A model generated the notes under the pieces. That model was given only the letters and a program-made list of their open reading frames with translations, did no database searches and was not told the origin of the DNA. This document shows positions 1 through 6,327 of a DNA stretch of 41,292 nt, piece by piece (position 1 is the first letter of the stretch; each line of letters opens with the position of its first letter). Both the position numbers and the translations under genes were made by a program. The DNA is from a virus: the IMG/VR virus record IMGVR_UViG_3300028414_000020, positions 1 to 41,292 of that record; one strand, given 5' to 3'.

Positions 1-60
1 GAGTTTTATCATGAAAATCATGGTAAAATAATGCATAAATTACTACAAAACTTAAAATAA
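1..60 (+). CDS. 3' end of a truncated gene, unknown function
   Basis: The first frame is open from base 1 to a TAA at 58-60, giving 19 residues that end in HKLLQNLK. The 5' part lies outside the window. The stop sits directly before the promoter-like repeat at 61-98, which fits the end of a preceding + strand gene. An internal ATG at 31 could start a 9-residue peptide, but a continuing gene is more likely. No function can be read from so short a piece. Confidence 0.5.
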   Translation, partial: EFYHENHGKIMHKLLQNLK

Positions 61-98
61 TTACAAATTAAATACGAACACTAAAGGATAATATAAAT
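61..98 (+). promoter_or_regulatory. Promoter-like 38-base repeat, copy 1
   Basis: The sequence TTACAAATTAAATACGA opens the element and GATAAT lies at 87-92, 6 bases before the ATG at 99. Two further copies (1524-1561 and 8601-8638) have the same length and the same distance to their ATG. GATAAT resembles a -10 box and CAAATT at 64-69 is a possible -35 partner 17 bases upstream. A transcription start about 7 bases after the -10 box would fall on the ATG itself, implying leaderless mRNA. The promoter role is inferred. The repeat and its fixed spacing are seen directly. Confidence 0.65.
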
Positions 99-320
99 AT
101 GTTATACGATAAATTAAAACCACATATCAAAGCTAAGATGAAAGAAAATGCTGAAGAGTATCAGTCTGTCAACTGGCTATTTGATAGTATTAAAACCAAA
201 AACAATTACTCTGACTTAACTATTGACGAAATAAGATCTATATGTACATTTGGCGATGTATTCTATCATGATCTTACTCAAAAAGACATTATATGGGGTG
301 ATTGGCTAATAAATAAATAA
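99..320 (+). CDS. Small protein of unknown function (73 aa)
   Basis: An ATG-started frame of 73 residues begins exactly at the end of promoter-like repeat copy 1, which supports this start and suggests the gene is first in its transcript. The product has a mixed-charge N-terminal half (KLKPHIKAKMKENAEEYQ) and a tryptophan-containing C-terminus (IIWGDWLINK). It shows no signal peptide, membrane segment or cysteine motif. The next gene starts 2 bases after its stop, so the two are probably co-transcribed. I do not recognise the family. Its place directly behind a dedicated promoter suggests an early accessory or host-interaction role, which is inference only. Confidence 0.75.
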   Translation: MLYDKLKPHIKAKMKENAEEYQSVNWLFDSIKTKNNYSDLTIDEIRSICTFGDVFYHDLTQKDIIWGDWLINK

Positions 321-322
321 AT

Positions 323-673
323 ATGAACGAAGAAAAACTAGCTTTAGAAACATTAAAAGCACTAGGTGCTAAAGATACATCAAGTCCATCTCAAACAAAA
401 AGAGGTACAACTTGTTTTACATTACCGACAGGTGATTGTATATCCGAGCATAAATCAGGTTATATTAGAAAAAATCTACTAAATAAAAACGGTAGTATTT
501 ACACCTGTTATCAACTAAATCCACAATATAAATCTGCTCACAAGGTAATATCAAGTGAAGGTACATTATATGAGTGGGAACATAACAAAAGAATGTTAAT
601 AAAAAACAGAGCTGAAAGGCTAAAAAGACTTGTATTGTATACAATAAAGCAAATTAATAAGTCTAATGGATAA
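323..673 (+). CDS. Unknown basic protein (116 aa)
   Basis: The ATG at 323 lies 2 bases after the preceding stop. The 116-residue product has a compact, probably beta-rich centre (residues about 27-80, with TCFTLPTGDC and GSIYTCYQLNP) and a strongly basic helical C-terminus (KRMLIKNRAERLKRL). Three cysteines are scattered and do not form a clear zinc site. The basic tail could bind nucleic acid, but no family is recognised. The last 8 bases overlap the start of a tiny membrane peptide gene, as is common in this densely packed cluster. Confidence 0.75.
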   Translation: MNEEKLALETLKALGAKDTSSPSQTKRGTTCFTLPTGDCISEHKSGYIRKNLLNKNGSIYTCYQLNPQYKSAHKVISSEGTLYEWEHNKRMLIKNRAERLKRLVLYTIKQINKSNG

Positions 674-758
674 AGATAAAAGAGATTTAGCGCTAATATT
701 GGCAGTTTTAGCGCTAATACTCTATACAATTTTACTAACTGTCTCAATACTAAATTAA
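666..758 (+). CDS. Single-span membrane micropeptide (30 aa)
   Basis: A 30-residue frame starts with ATG at 666, overlaps the previous gene by 8 bases and ends at TAA 756-758. It begins MDKDKRDLA and then runs as an unbroken Leu/Ile/Ala/Val/Thr-rich stretch (about residues 8-29) long enough to span a membrane once. The charged N-terminus should stay in the cytoplasm. Tiny single-span proteins are frequent in phages and have varied roles (lysis regulation, superinfection exclusion), so none is assigned. The frame is short, but composition and spacing support it. Confidence 0.5.
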   Translation: MDKDKRDLALILAVLALILYTILLTVSILN

Positions 759-768
759 ATTAACTAAC

Positions 769-1218
769 ATGGAACCAAAAGAACCAACACAAGAAAAAAT
801 GATAGATGCTGTAAAAAAGTATTATGGCTTAACAATAGATGAAAACGCTTATCAAAGCGCAGACATATATGCGTATGAAGAAACAACTTCAGATGGGTAT
901 TCTGTATATGTAGTAACTCATGATATGAATAATGTTTGTATATCAGAAGATGTATATTACTATGACTCTGATATACCTTCAGCTATTATGGAAATGATAA
1001 GCTATTCTAATGGGCATTGTACTCTATATGCAGATCAATACTTTCTAGATGATATATACTTTGATGATACACTACTAGAAGAATTTGCAGAAATAGCAGA
1101 AAAAATATATGAAGAAATTATGAATGAAGACAGTGATTACAACTTTGACATGGCAGAACTGCAATGGTTAAAGGAAGAATTTACTGAATCAGAAGAGATT
1201 AATCAGACTGTTAGTTAG
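769..1218 (+). CDS. Very acidic protein, possible DNA mimic (149 aa)
   Basis: The frame has 149 residues starting at ATG 769. By hand count about 37 residues are Asp or Glu, only six are Lys, and there is no Arg, so net charge is near -30. Tyrosine is frequent, with runs such as VYYYDSD and DDIYFDDTLLEE. Strongly acidic small phage proteins include DNA mimics such as T7 Ocr and phage Arn/DMP-type inhibitors of restriction or host DNA-binding proteins. That comparison rests on charge alone because no sequence family is recognised. The gene is followed by a hairpin terminator at 1244-1271, so it likely ends the first short transcript, which starts at the repeat at 61-98. Confidence 0.7.
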   Translation: MEPKEPTQEKMIDAVKKYYGLTIDENAYQSADIYAYEETTSDGYSVYVVTHDMNNVCISEDVYYYDSDIPSAIMEMISYSNGHCTLYADQYFLDDIYFDDTLLEEFAEIAEKIYEEIMNEDSDYNFDMAELQWLKEEFTESEEINQTVS

Positions 1219-1243
1219 TTAATAGTAGTTTAGTTTCCACATT

Positions 1244-1271
1244 AGCTCGTACTCAAAAGGTACGGGCTTTT
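1244..1271 (+). terminator. Intrinsic terminator or attenuator hairpin
   Basis: AGCTCGTACT at 1244-1253 pairs with GGTACGGGCT at 1259-1268, including two G-T wobble pairs, around a CAAAA loop. The hairpin is followed by TTTT at 1268-1271. It lies 26 bases after the acidic-protein gene and only 6 bases before the ATG at 1278, so it could also control translation of that next gene. Confidence 0.7.
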
Positions 1272-1277
1272 CGTGGT

Positions 1278-1523
1278 ATGGAAGATAAAAAATACAACGG
1301 ATGGACAAACTACGCTACTTGGCGTATTAACCTAGAAATATTAGGTGACATCGAATTTGAAGAAAAAGTTAACGCAGATTATTTAAAAGAAATAGTAGAA
1401 GACTGTGTGTTTACTAACTTTGATACTTGTGACACGCCTAGACTTATTGAAGACTATGCTAGAGCTTTTATAGATGAAGTAAACTTTTACGAAATAGCTA
1501 AAGAAATAAATGAAGATATATAA
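1278..1523 (+). CDS. Small conserved phage protein with NGWTNYATW motif (81 aa)
   Basis: The protein opens MEDKKYNGWTNYATWRINLE. The signature (Y)NGWxNYxTWxxxLWx is one I recall from many small phage and haloarchaeal proteins (DUF7249-like) of unknown function. The rest is acidic and helical. The ATG lies directly behind the hairpin at 1244-1271, so expression may depend on readthrough or on a promoter in the terminator region. It ends one base before promoter-like repeat copy 2. No enzymatic motif is visible. The family resemblance is moderately certain and the function unknown. Confidence 0.75.
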   Translation: MEDKKYNGWTNYATWRINLEILGDIEFEEKVNADYLKEIVEDCVFTNFDTCDTPRLIEDYARAFIDEVNFYEIAKEINEDI

Positions 1524-1561
1524 TTACAAACTAAATACGATAACTAACGGATAATATAATT
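1524..1561 (+). promoter_or_regulatory. Promoter-like 38-base repeat, copy 2
   Basis: TTACAAACTAAATACGA opens the element and GATAAT lies at 1550-1555, again exactly 6 bases before the ATG (1562). Length and spacing match the copies at 61-98 and 8601-8638. The element starts one base after the previous stop codon. It is interpreted as a phage promoter giving a leaderless transcript for the ligase-containing gene run. Confidence 0.65.
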
Positions 1562-1867
1562 ATGACAAAAAAAGAAATACAAATGCTAGCTGATCTTATA
1601 TTCGATAGAATAGTTGAAAAGCAAGAACAAATGGATGAAGACTACCATAACCAAGTAAGAAAACTATATGAAAATGGTTTTGTTATAGATGATGTAACTA
1701 ATAAGTTTGGTATGGATGAAGAAGAAAGATTAGTTGGTGAACTAGCTAAGTTACAAACTATCATGATGATTCTTGAAGGTAAAGAAGAATATGAAAAAGC
1801 AGCAATTATACTAAAGAAAATTAATAAAATAAATAAAAAACTAAATGATGGAAGTGGAAAATATTAA
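1562..1867 (+). CDS. Small helical protein with UVR-like motif (101 aa)
   Basis: A 101-residue, mostly helical and charged protein that begins exactly at promoter-like repeat copy 2. Its C-terminal third (about residues 57-95, LAKLQTIMMILEGKEEYEKAA) resembles the UVR motif, the UvrB/UvrC interaction hairpin whose usual core is an amphipathic helix ending in EYExAAxxRDxI. That motif occurs in several small phage proteins of unknown role. The gene overlaps the ligase gene by 23 bases, which implies translational coupling and hints at a DNA-repair setting. No catalytic residues are seen. Confidence 0.7.
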   Translation: MTKKEIQMLADLIFDRIVEKQEQMDEDYHNQVRKLYENGFVIDDVTNKFGMDEEERLVGELAKLQTIMMILEGKEEYEKAAIILKKINKINKKLNDGSGKY

Positions 1868-2693
1868 AGCAATGCTAGCACATAAATACAATGAAGACAA
1901 AGCAGATTACCCAGCATTTATTCAACCAAAACTAGATGGCGTACGCTGTTTATTTACTGCCAAAGGCGCGTTCTCTCGTGCTAACAATAGGTTTATGAAT
2001 GTAGAACACATTGAACAGGTTCTAAAGCCTTTCTTTGCAAAAAACCCTACAGCTGTACTTGACGGCGAGCTATACAATCACGGACTAAAAGATGACTTTG
2101 AAAAGATTATATCTCTTGTTAAGAAGAAAAAACCAACAGATAATGATAAAGCAGAAGCTGCAGAGCTAGTACAATATCATATGTATGATGTAGCAAGCAT
2201 GACAATAGGCACTTATACAGATAGATATTTATTTTTATTAGCTGAAAAATCATTTAAGAATAAATCTTGTCTACAAATTATAGATAACAATTTAGTTCTC
2301 GACTTTGACGATGCTGTTGTAATGCACAAGAAAAACCTTAAAATAGGTTACGAAGGCTCTATATACAGAACACCATCTGGTAAATACAAAGGTACAAGAT
2401 CATGGGATCTTATGAAGTTTAAAGACTTCCACGATACAGAAGCTACAATTGTTGGCTATGAAATAGGTAAAGGCAAGCGTGAAGGTACACTAGGTAAATT
2501 CATTATGCAAGATGATGAAGGCGTAGAGTTCGGCTGCCCACCAGGTAAAGGCTATGATTATCAAGCACTTACAAATATGCTTAACAACGTTCATGACTAT
2601 ATCGGTCAGCGTGCTACATTTACCTACTTTCAAAGAACACAAGCTGGTAGCTACAGACATCCACATTACAAATGTTTAAGAAATTACGAATGA
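1845..2693 (+). CDS. ATP-dependent DNA ligase
   Basis: The enzyme seals nicks by forming a lysyl-AMP intermediate. Motif I is QPKLDGVR with nucleophile Lys29. Motif III is LDGELYNHG (Glu75), motif IV is YEGSIYR (Glu170) and motif V is DLMKFKDF (Lys191, Lys193). The C-terminal part (about 197-282) forms the short OB-type domain. At 282 residues it is a minimal ligase of the T7 or Chlorella-virus size class. The start lies inside the preceding gene. A second ATG at 1848 would shorten it by one residue and cannot be excluded. It serves replication and recombination together with the annealing protein, exonuclease and primase-helicase downstream. Confidence 0.93.
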   Translation: MMEVENIKAMLAHKYNEDKADYPAFIQPKLDGVRCLFTAKGAFSRANNRFMNVEHIEQVLKPFFAKNPTAVLDGELYNHGLKDDFEKIISLVKKKKPTDNDKAEAAELVQYHMYDVASMTIGTYTDRYLFLLAEKSFKNKSCLQIIDNNLVLDFDDAVVMHKKNLKIGYEGSIYRTPSGKYKGTRSWDLMKFKDFHDTEATIVGYEIGKGKREGTLGKFIMQDDEGVEFGCPPGKGYDYQALTNMLNNVHDYIGQRATFTYFQRTQAGSYRHPHYKCLRNYE

Positions 2694-2809
2694 GAAGATT
2701 AATATATGATATGTTTTATGCTGATGAGATTAGCGAAGACGTTGCTTACAAACTAATTGATAAGCTAAACAAAATAAGAGATAAAACTAAATACAGTTGG
2801 GAACGATGA
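2690..2809 (+). CDS. Small unknown protein (39 aa)
   Basis: The ATG at 2690 overlaps the ligase stop (ATGA) and the frame runs 39 codons to a TGA that itself overlaps the next ATG at 2806. The product starts MRRLIYDMFYADEISEDVAY and continues as an amphipathic, lysine-rich helix (KLIDKLNKIRDKTK). Both ends fit ATGA-type translational coupling, which argues that the frame is real. The function is unknown. Confidence 0.55.
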   Translation: MRRLIYDMFYADEISEDVAYKLIDKLNKIRDKTKYSWER

Positions 2810-3285
2810 ATATATTTTATTTACATAGAGATCCAGTTGTAGCTGCTAAGGTACAATACAATAAACATGTTGTTAAAATGATCTTAGAATCAGCTCAAAT
2901 GCTTTGTACAGCACATCATCATTTTAATGAAGATACAAATGTACCATATAAAAAAGCACATTATAACCATCCATCAACTAAATGGGTTAGAGAAAGTATA
3001 GATCATTATTTTTGGTTGTATGACCATATGATAGCTTTAGGTAATGAATATAAAAAGCGTTACAATAAAACACATTTAAGTATAACTAAGTGTGAAGACG
3101 CGTTAAAAATAGAACCACTTGGTATAGATTATAATGGCTTTACACAACCACCTCAGTGTATGCCTGATGAATTTAAAAATGAATGTAGTATAAAAGCTTA
3201 TTGGAATTATTATATAGGCGAAAAACATAATGTAGCAAATAAAGATGAAAGAATTTATAAAGAAGCGCCGGTGTTTGTCCCATAG
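2806..3285 (+). CDS. Conserved phage protein, possible pyrimidine-dimer glycosylase-like fold
   Basis: I place the start at ATG 2806, which overlaps the upstream TGA (ATGA), rather than at a TTG at 2797. This gives 159 residues. The N-terminus MNIFYLHRDPVVAAKVQYNK followed by HVVKMILESAQMLCTAHH matches a family I recall from many phages with the pattern MNIFxLxxDP...DKHVVKMIxExAQ. Conserved His residues (HVVK, TAHHHF, HYNHP) and the WVRES motif suggest a catalytic or metal-binding helical fold. Members are sometimes annotated as endonuclease V-like pyrimidine-dimer glycosylases. I could not confirm that activity from the sequence, so the function is tentative. Confidence 0.75.
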   Translation: MNIFYLHRDPVVAAKVQYNKHVVKMILESAQMLCTAHHHFNEDTNVPYKKAHYNHPSTKWVRESIDHYFWLYDHMIALGNEYKKRYNKTHLSITKCEDALKIEPLGIDYNGFTQPPQCMPDEFKNECSIKAYWNYYIGEKHNVANKDERIYKEAPVFVP

Positions 3286-3415
3286 AAGATATGTTGCACA
3301 ACGTATGGCTGAATTACAAAACGAAATATTTCAAGAAGCAATGGACACTGGTCTTGTTAATTTAGAAAAAAGAAAACAATTATTAAAATATAAAGAACAC
3401 TTAAAAAACCTATGA
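3245..3415 (+). CDS. Small basic protein (56 aa)
   Basis: A frame from ATG 3245 gives 56 residues. It starts with a basic segment (MKEFIKKRRCLSHRRYVAQR) and continues as a charged helix ending YKEHLKNL, with its TGA overlapping the next ATG (3412). This start overlaps the previous gene by 41 bases. An in-frame ATG at 3305 would give 36 residues and remove the overlap. The basic N-terminus looks like real protein, so I prefer the longer form with low certainty. The family is unknown. A nucleic-acid-binding role is possible on charge alone. Confidence 0.45.
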   Translation: MKEFIKKRRCLSHRRYVAQRMAELQNEIFQEAMDTGLVNLEKRKQLLKYKEHLKNL

Positions 3416-3537
3416 CAAAAAAAACACAACCAATATTTAATTCTTTTCAAGAATATATAGAAGCCGAAAATATGATTTTTAAAACATTGCAAGGCAGTAT
3501 GGAAACTGTGACAATAGGGTCTAAGGATATAGAGTAA
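3412..3537 (+). CDS. Small unknown protein (41 aa)
   Basis: A 41-residue frame starts at an ATG that overlaps the preceding stop (ATGA at 3412-3415) and ends 7 bases before the HTH gene. It opens MTKKTQPIFNSFQEYIEAEN and ends TIGSKDIE. The coupling at its start and the tight spacing at its end support it. No motif is recognised. Confidence 0.45.
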   Translation: MTKKTQPIFNSFQEYIEAENMIFKTLQGSMETVTIGSKDIE

Positions 3538-3544
3538 GGGGCTA

Positions 3545-4162
3545 ATGTCACACAGAAATTTAAAATATCTAAACCAAAACAGAGTAATATATCGTAAGTA
3601 TTCTTCTGATACACCAACATCGACTTATGATTGGGGTTGGCATTACGAAGAAGGTACATACGATTACTATTCATTGTTTAATACAAAAGCTAAAATTAAT
3701 AGTTATAAGTCTTTAAAATGGCATTTATTAACTTTATGGTATTTAAATCCTCAATTGACAATGGATGAATTTAAAGATCTAGCTGAGCATATATGTTATG
3801 AAAACAATGGGTTTATTACTTTTGAAGTACCTCAGCAAATATTAAATAGTATGATCTATGAAGTATATATGGAAGATCTTGATCATCCACCTAAAAATAG
3901 ATTACGTAAAATAGTATTTAAAGATGGTACAGGTTTAAGTACAAGTGAGAAATTAAGTATTGTAGGTACAATAGCTGGTAAAGGTAAAAGTATTAAAGAA
4001 GATGATATTTACGACGCGATGCTATACACACATGAGCAAGGTAAAATTACAATAGCTAAATTAGCTAAAGTTTTAAATTGCTCACAGAGAACAATACATA
4101 GAAACATGGGTGAAGAACTCAAAAGAGAAAAAGAATTATTAAATAGACAAAATGATAATTGA
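3545..4162 (+). CDS. DNA-binding protein with C-terminal helix-turn-helix
   Basis: The 205-residue protein has an N-terminal part rich in Trp and Tyr (TYDWGWHYEEGTYDYYSL), a helical middle, and a C-terminal segment of about residues 165-200 (ITIAKLAKVLNCSQRTIHRN) that reads as a classic helix-turn-helix: small residues at the turn followed by a Ser/Gln/Arg-rich recognition helix. The preceding part (GLSTSEKLSIVGTIAGKGKS) looks like a conserved linker. It lies two genes before the sigma factor and probably acts as a transcriptional regulator or replication-organising protein. The HTH is visible in the sequence. The target is unknown. Confidence 0.8.
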   Translation: MSHRNLKYLNQNRVIYRKYSSDTPTSTYDWGWHYEEGTYDYYSLFNTKAKINSYKSLKWHLLTLWYLNPQLTMDEFKDLAEHICYENNGFITFEVPQQILNSMIYEVYMEDLDHPPKNRLRKIVFKDGTGLSTSEKLSIVGTIAGKGKSIKEDDIYDAMLYTHEQGKITIAKLAKVLNCSQRTIHRNMGEELKREKELLNRQNDN

Positions 4163-4265
4163 TATTAGAAGTAAAGACTCTTTATTTATTGAATTAAACG
4201 GCTATACTTATTACATAGACGATTCAACAAATGAACAAATAATAGAAAAATATGAAGAAGTATAA
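4152..4265 (+). CDS. Small acidic protein (37 aa)
   Basis: A 37-residue frame overlaps the end of the HTH gene by 11 bases and the start of the sigma factor gene by 14 bases. It opens MIIDIRSKDSLFIELNGYTY and is acidic (DDSTNEQIIEKYEEV). The beta-strand-like start followed by a helix suggests a small folded unit. Tight nesting between two regulators could mean translational coupling to the sigma gene or a modulatory role, but the function is not known. Confidence 0.5.
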   Translation: MIIDIRSKDSLFIELNGYTYYIDDSTNEQIIEKYEEV

Positions 4266-5007
4266 TATTAAAAATTATGTAAGATATAAAGAAGACGTTA
4301 AAAGAGTTATAGAATCAGTGAAACAAAAAAGATTTGTTGATTATAATCCTGAAGAACTTAAAGTTATATTCTTACCATTAGTAGAAAATATATCAAGAAA
4401 GTTTGCAACATCTCAAGAAGCTTCAGGTGTTATGTCTATAAATGATATAATACAAGAAGGCAGTTTACAATTATGTAAAGCTGTAGATAAAATAGATAGA
4501 AATAGATTATTTGAATCTGAAGATATTGAGAAAACTTTAAAATCGTTTCTAGCTAAAAGAATAAGAGGCGGCATACGTAGAGCTATTGATATAAATAGAG
4601 GTACAATGCGTATACCTGAACACAAGCTAAACGAAATGAGAAAAGATGGTGGTAAAGATAAAAAGATGGTTGCTATGTTTTTTAATAGTATATTCTTAAG
4701 TATCGATGCTAACCCATCAGATGAAGATATGGTTTATCAAATACCTGATAAATCAGATCCTTACAATGAAACACTGCTTAATGCTTATATACTAAGCTTA
4801 TTAAACAAACACTTAACTTCTGACGAAGTATTTGTTTTAAATAAAAGCTATGGTCTTGATGGTAAAAAATGGTCTGCTAATGATATAGCAGCAGGTTTAG
4901 ACATCAAAGGCGTATCTGCATATGTAAGAGTATCAGAGCTAAAAAAGCAGGCAGTAAACAAGTTAATAGATAATGTAGATCACTCGCAAGTGCTTGATTA
5001 TCTGTAA
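4252..5007 (+). CDS. Phage sigma70-family RNA polymerase sigma factor
   Basis: Region 2 spans about residues 36-122: LVENISRKFA corresponds to 2.1, SINDIIQEGSLQLCKAVDK to 2.1-2.2, and FLAKRIRGGIRRAIDINRGT to 2.3-2.4, followed by MRIPEHKLNEM, which resembles the start of region 3. Region 4 (about 190-245) contains SYGLDGKKWSANDIAAGLDI and VRVSELKKQAVNKL, the usual helix-turn-helix layout. At 251 residues the protein is short and has no region 1.1. It should redirect host RNA polymerase to phage promoters; the 38-base repeats in this window are natural candidate targets. Region 2.4 is diverged, which fits a non-standard -10 box. The match to the family is strong and the target assignment is inferred. 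Confidence 0.85.
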   Translation: MKKYNIKNYVRYKEDVKRVIESVKQKRFVDYNPEELKVIFLPLVENISRKFATSQEASGVMSINDIIQEGSLQLCKAVDKIDRNRLFESEDIEKTLKSFLAKRIRGGIRRAIDINRGTMRIPEHKLNEMRKDGGKDKKMVAMFFNSIFLSIDANPSDEDMVYQIPDKSDPYNETLLNAYILSLLNKHLTSDEVFVLNKSYGLDGKKWSANDIAAGLDIKGVSAYVRVSELKKQAVNKLIDNVDHSQVLDYL

Positions 5008-5037
5008 ATTAACAAATAAATATGTAATTATATATAT

Positions 5038-5595
5038 ATGACAATAAACCAAAAATTAACCCAAATTCAAACGAAGTTTAAATCGAAGAAGAGTAGATTT
5101 AACTCATTCGGTAAGTATTATTTCCGATCTGCCGAAGACATCCTAGAAGCTACAAAACCCTTTTTAAAGGAGCTAGATGTATCAGTAACTATCAAAGAAG
5201 AATTAATAAGCTTTGATCCACCTGTAATGCAGGTTACTGCTAGATTATCTAATGGCGAAGAAGAAAAAGGTACAGGTAATAATAAATCTATTACAGCTGT
5301 AGCAATTGTAGGTGTCGACTTAGATCAGAAAGGTATGCAAATGCCGCAGCGTTATGGTGCTGCTAGTTCTTATGGTAAGAAATATGCACTTGGTAATTTG
5401 TTTTTAATAGATGATACACAAGATGCAGATGCAACTAATAGCCACGGTAAAAAACAAACAATTACCCAAGCGGCTATATCAACAGCTCAATTACTTAAAG
5501 CAAAAGAGTATGTTAAAAGCGGCGGTAAATTAGATGCAATAAAATCTAAATATAAATTAACAAAAGAGCAAGAGAAAGAATTAGCGACGTTATGA
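5038..5595 (+). CDS. erf: ERF-family single-strand annealing protein
   Basis: ERF proteins anneal complementary single strands during phage recombination. The N-terminal core shows FGKYYFRSAEDILEATKPFL (about 23-43), then a beta region (VTIKEELISFDPPVMQVTA), and the typical motif RYGAASSYGKKYALGNLFLI at about 102-121, followed by DDTQDAD. The C-terminal 40 residues are a lysine-rich tail that may bind partners. At 185 residues it is normal for the family. It overlaps the exonuclease start by 4 bases (ATGA) and works with it and the SSB. A very A/T-rich leader (5008-5037) precedes the ATG. Confidence 0.9.
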   Translation: MTINQKLTQIQTKFKSKKSRFNSFGKYYFRSAEDILEATKPFLKELDVSVTIKEELISFDPPVMQVTARLSNGEEEKGTGNNKSITAVAIVGVDLDQKGMQMPQRYGAASSYGKKYALGNLFLIDDTQDADATNSHGKKQTITQAAISTAQLLKAKEYVKSGGKLDAIKSKYKLTKEQEKELATL

Positions 5596-6326
5596 AAAAT
5601 ATAAAAGAAATATTAGAGAAGCTGAAGGACGATGAACATTACTATGGCGAATATGGTAGAAACTTTATATCTAACTCAGATATAAGAACACTGATGACAA
5701 ATCCGCTTGAGTTCAAAAAGCCAACTCCATCAGCTCCTCACTTTCTTATAGGAGGCTATTTTCACACTGCTATTCTTGAACCAGATAAAATTAAAAACTT
5801 CAAGATAGTAGAAGCTAGCTCACGTAATACAAAACAATACAAGGAAATAACAGACGGAGAAGTTTGTTTGTTACAACACGAGGTTGACAAGATCGAAGCT
5901 TTAGTTGAAAAGATGATGAACAACAAAGTTTGTCGTGATCTTATACACGCTGAAGGTAATGAGTTTGAAGTTCCAGGCGTTGCTGAATTAGCAGGCAACT
6001 GGTGGAAAGGTAAAGCTGATATAGTTAACCATAGTGAAAAATTAGTTATTGATTTAAAGACTACTGCAGACTTAGAAAAGTTCCATTGGTCAGCTAAAAA
6101 ATATAACTATGATTCACAAGCTTTTGTATATAAGAACTTATTTGGCTATGACATGTTATTCATGGCTATAGATAAGAATACAGGTCAGATCGGTGTATAT
6201 GATTGCTCAGATAACTTTTACAAAACAGGTTTTGAAAAGGTAGAAAAAGCATCTGAAATATATGATCTGTTCTTTAACAACAAGGATTTTGATCCTAATA
6301 ATTACTTTATAAATAAAACCCTATAA
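5592..6326 (+). CDS. PD-(D/E)XK exonuclease of the RecE/DUF3799 type
   Basis: Likely a 5'-3' dsDNA exonuclease that makes single-stranded tails for the ERF protein. The N-terminus carries the conserved GGYFHTAILEPD (His58). The nuclease core is WWKGKADIVN (Asp143) followed by LVIDLKTTADLEKF (Asp154, Lys156). A downstream YDSQAFVY (Gln176, Tyr180) matches the QxxxY motif of RecB-like nucleases. At 244 residues it resembles the C-terminal nuclease domain of RecE and PF12684 proteins. The start overlaps the ERF stop (ATGA), and the SSB gene begins one base after its stop, so the three form one cassette. Confidence 0.88.
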   Translation: MKNIKEILEKLKDDEHYYGEYGRNFISNSDIRTLMTNPLEFKKPTPSAPHFLIGGYFHTAILEPDKIKNFKIVEASSRNTKQYKEITDGEVCLLQHEVDKIEALVEKMMNNKVCRDLIHAEGNEFEVPGVAELAGNWWKGKADIVNHSEKLVIDLKTTADLEKFHWSAKKYNYDSQAFVYKNLFGYDMLFMAIDKNTGQIGVYDCSDNFYKTGFEKVEKASEIYDLFFNNKDFDPNNYFINKTL

Positions 6327-6327
6327 T

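Noticed and set aside
2797-2805. TTG start for the HVVKM protein
   Set aside because: ATG at 2806 matches the family's N-terminus (MNIF) and gives the ATGA overlap common in this cluster.
5009-5037. Fourth copy of the 38-base promoter repeat before the ERF gene
   Set aside because: Only TTAACAAATAAATATG resembles the element and its distance to the ATG differs (29 instead of 38 bases); chance similarity in A/T-rich DNA is likely.
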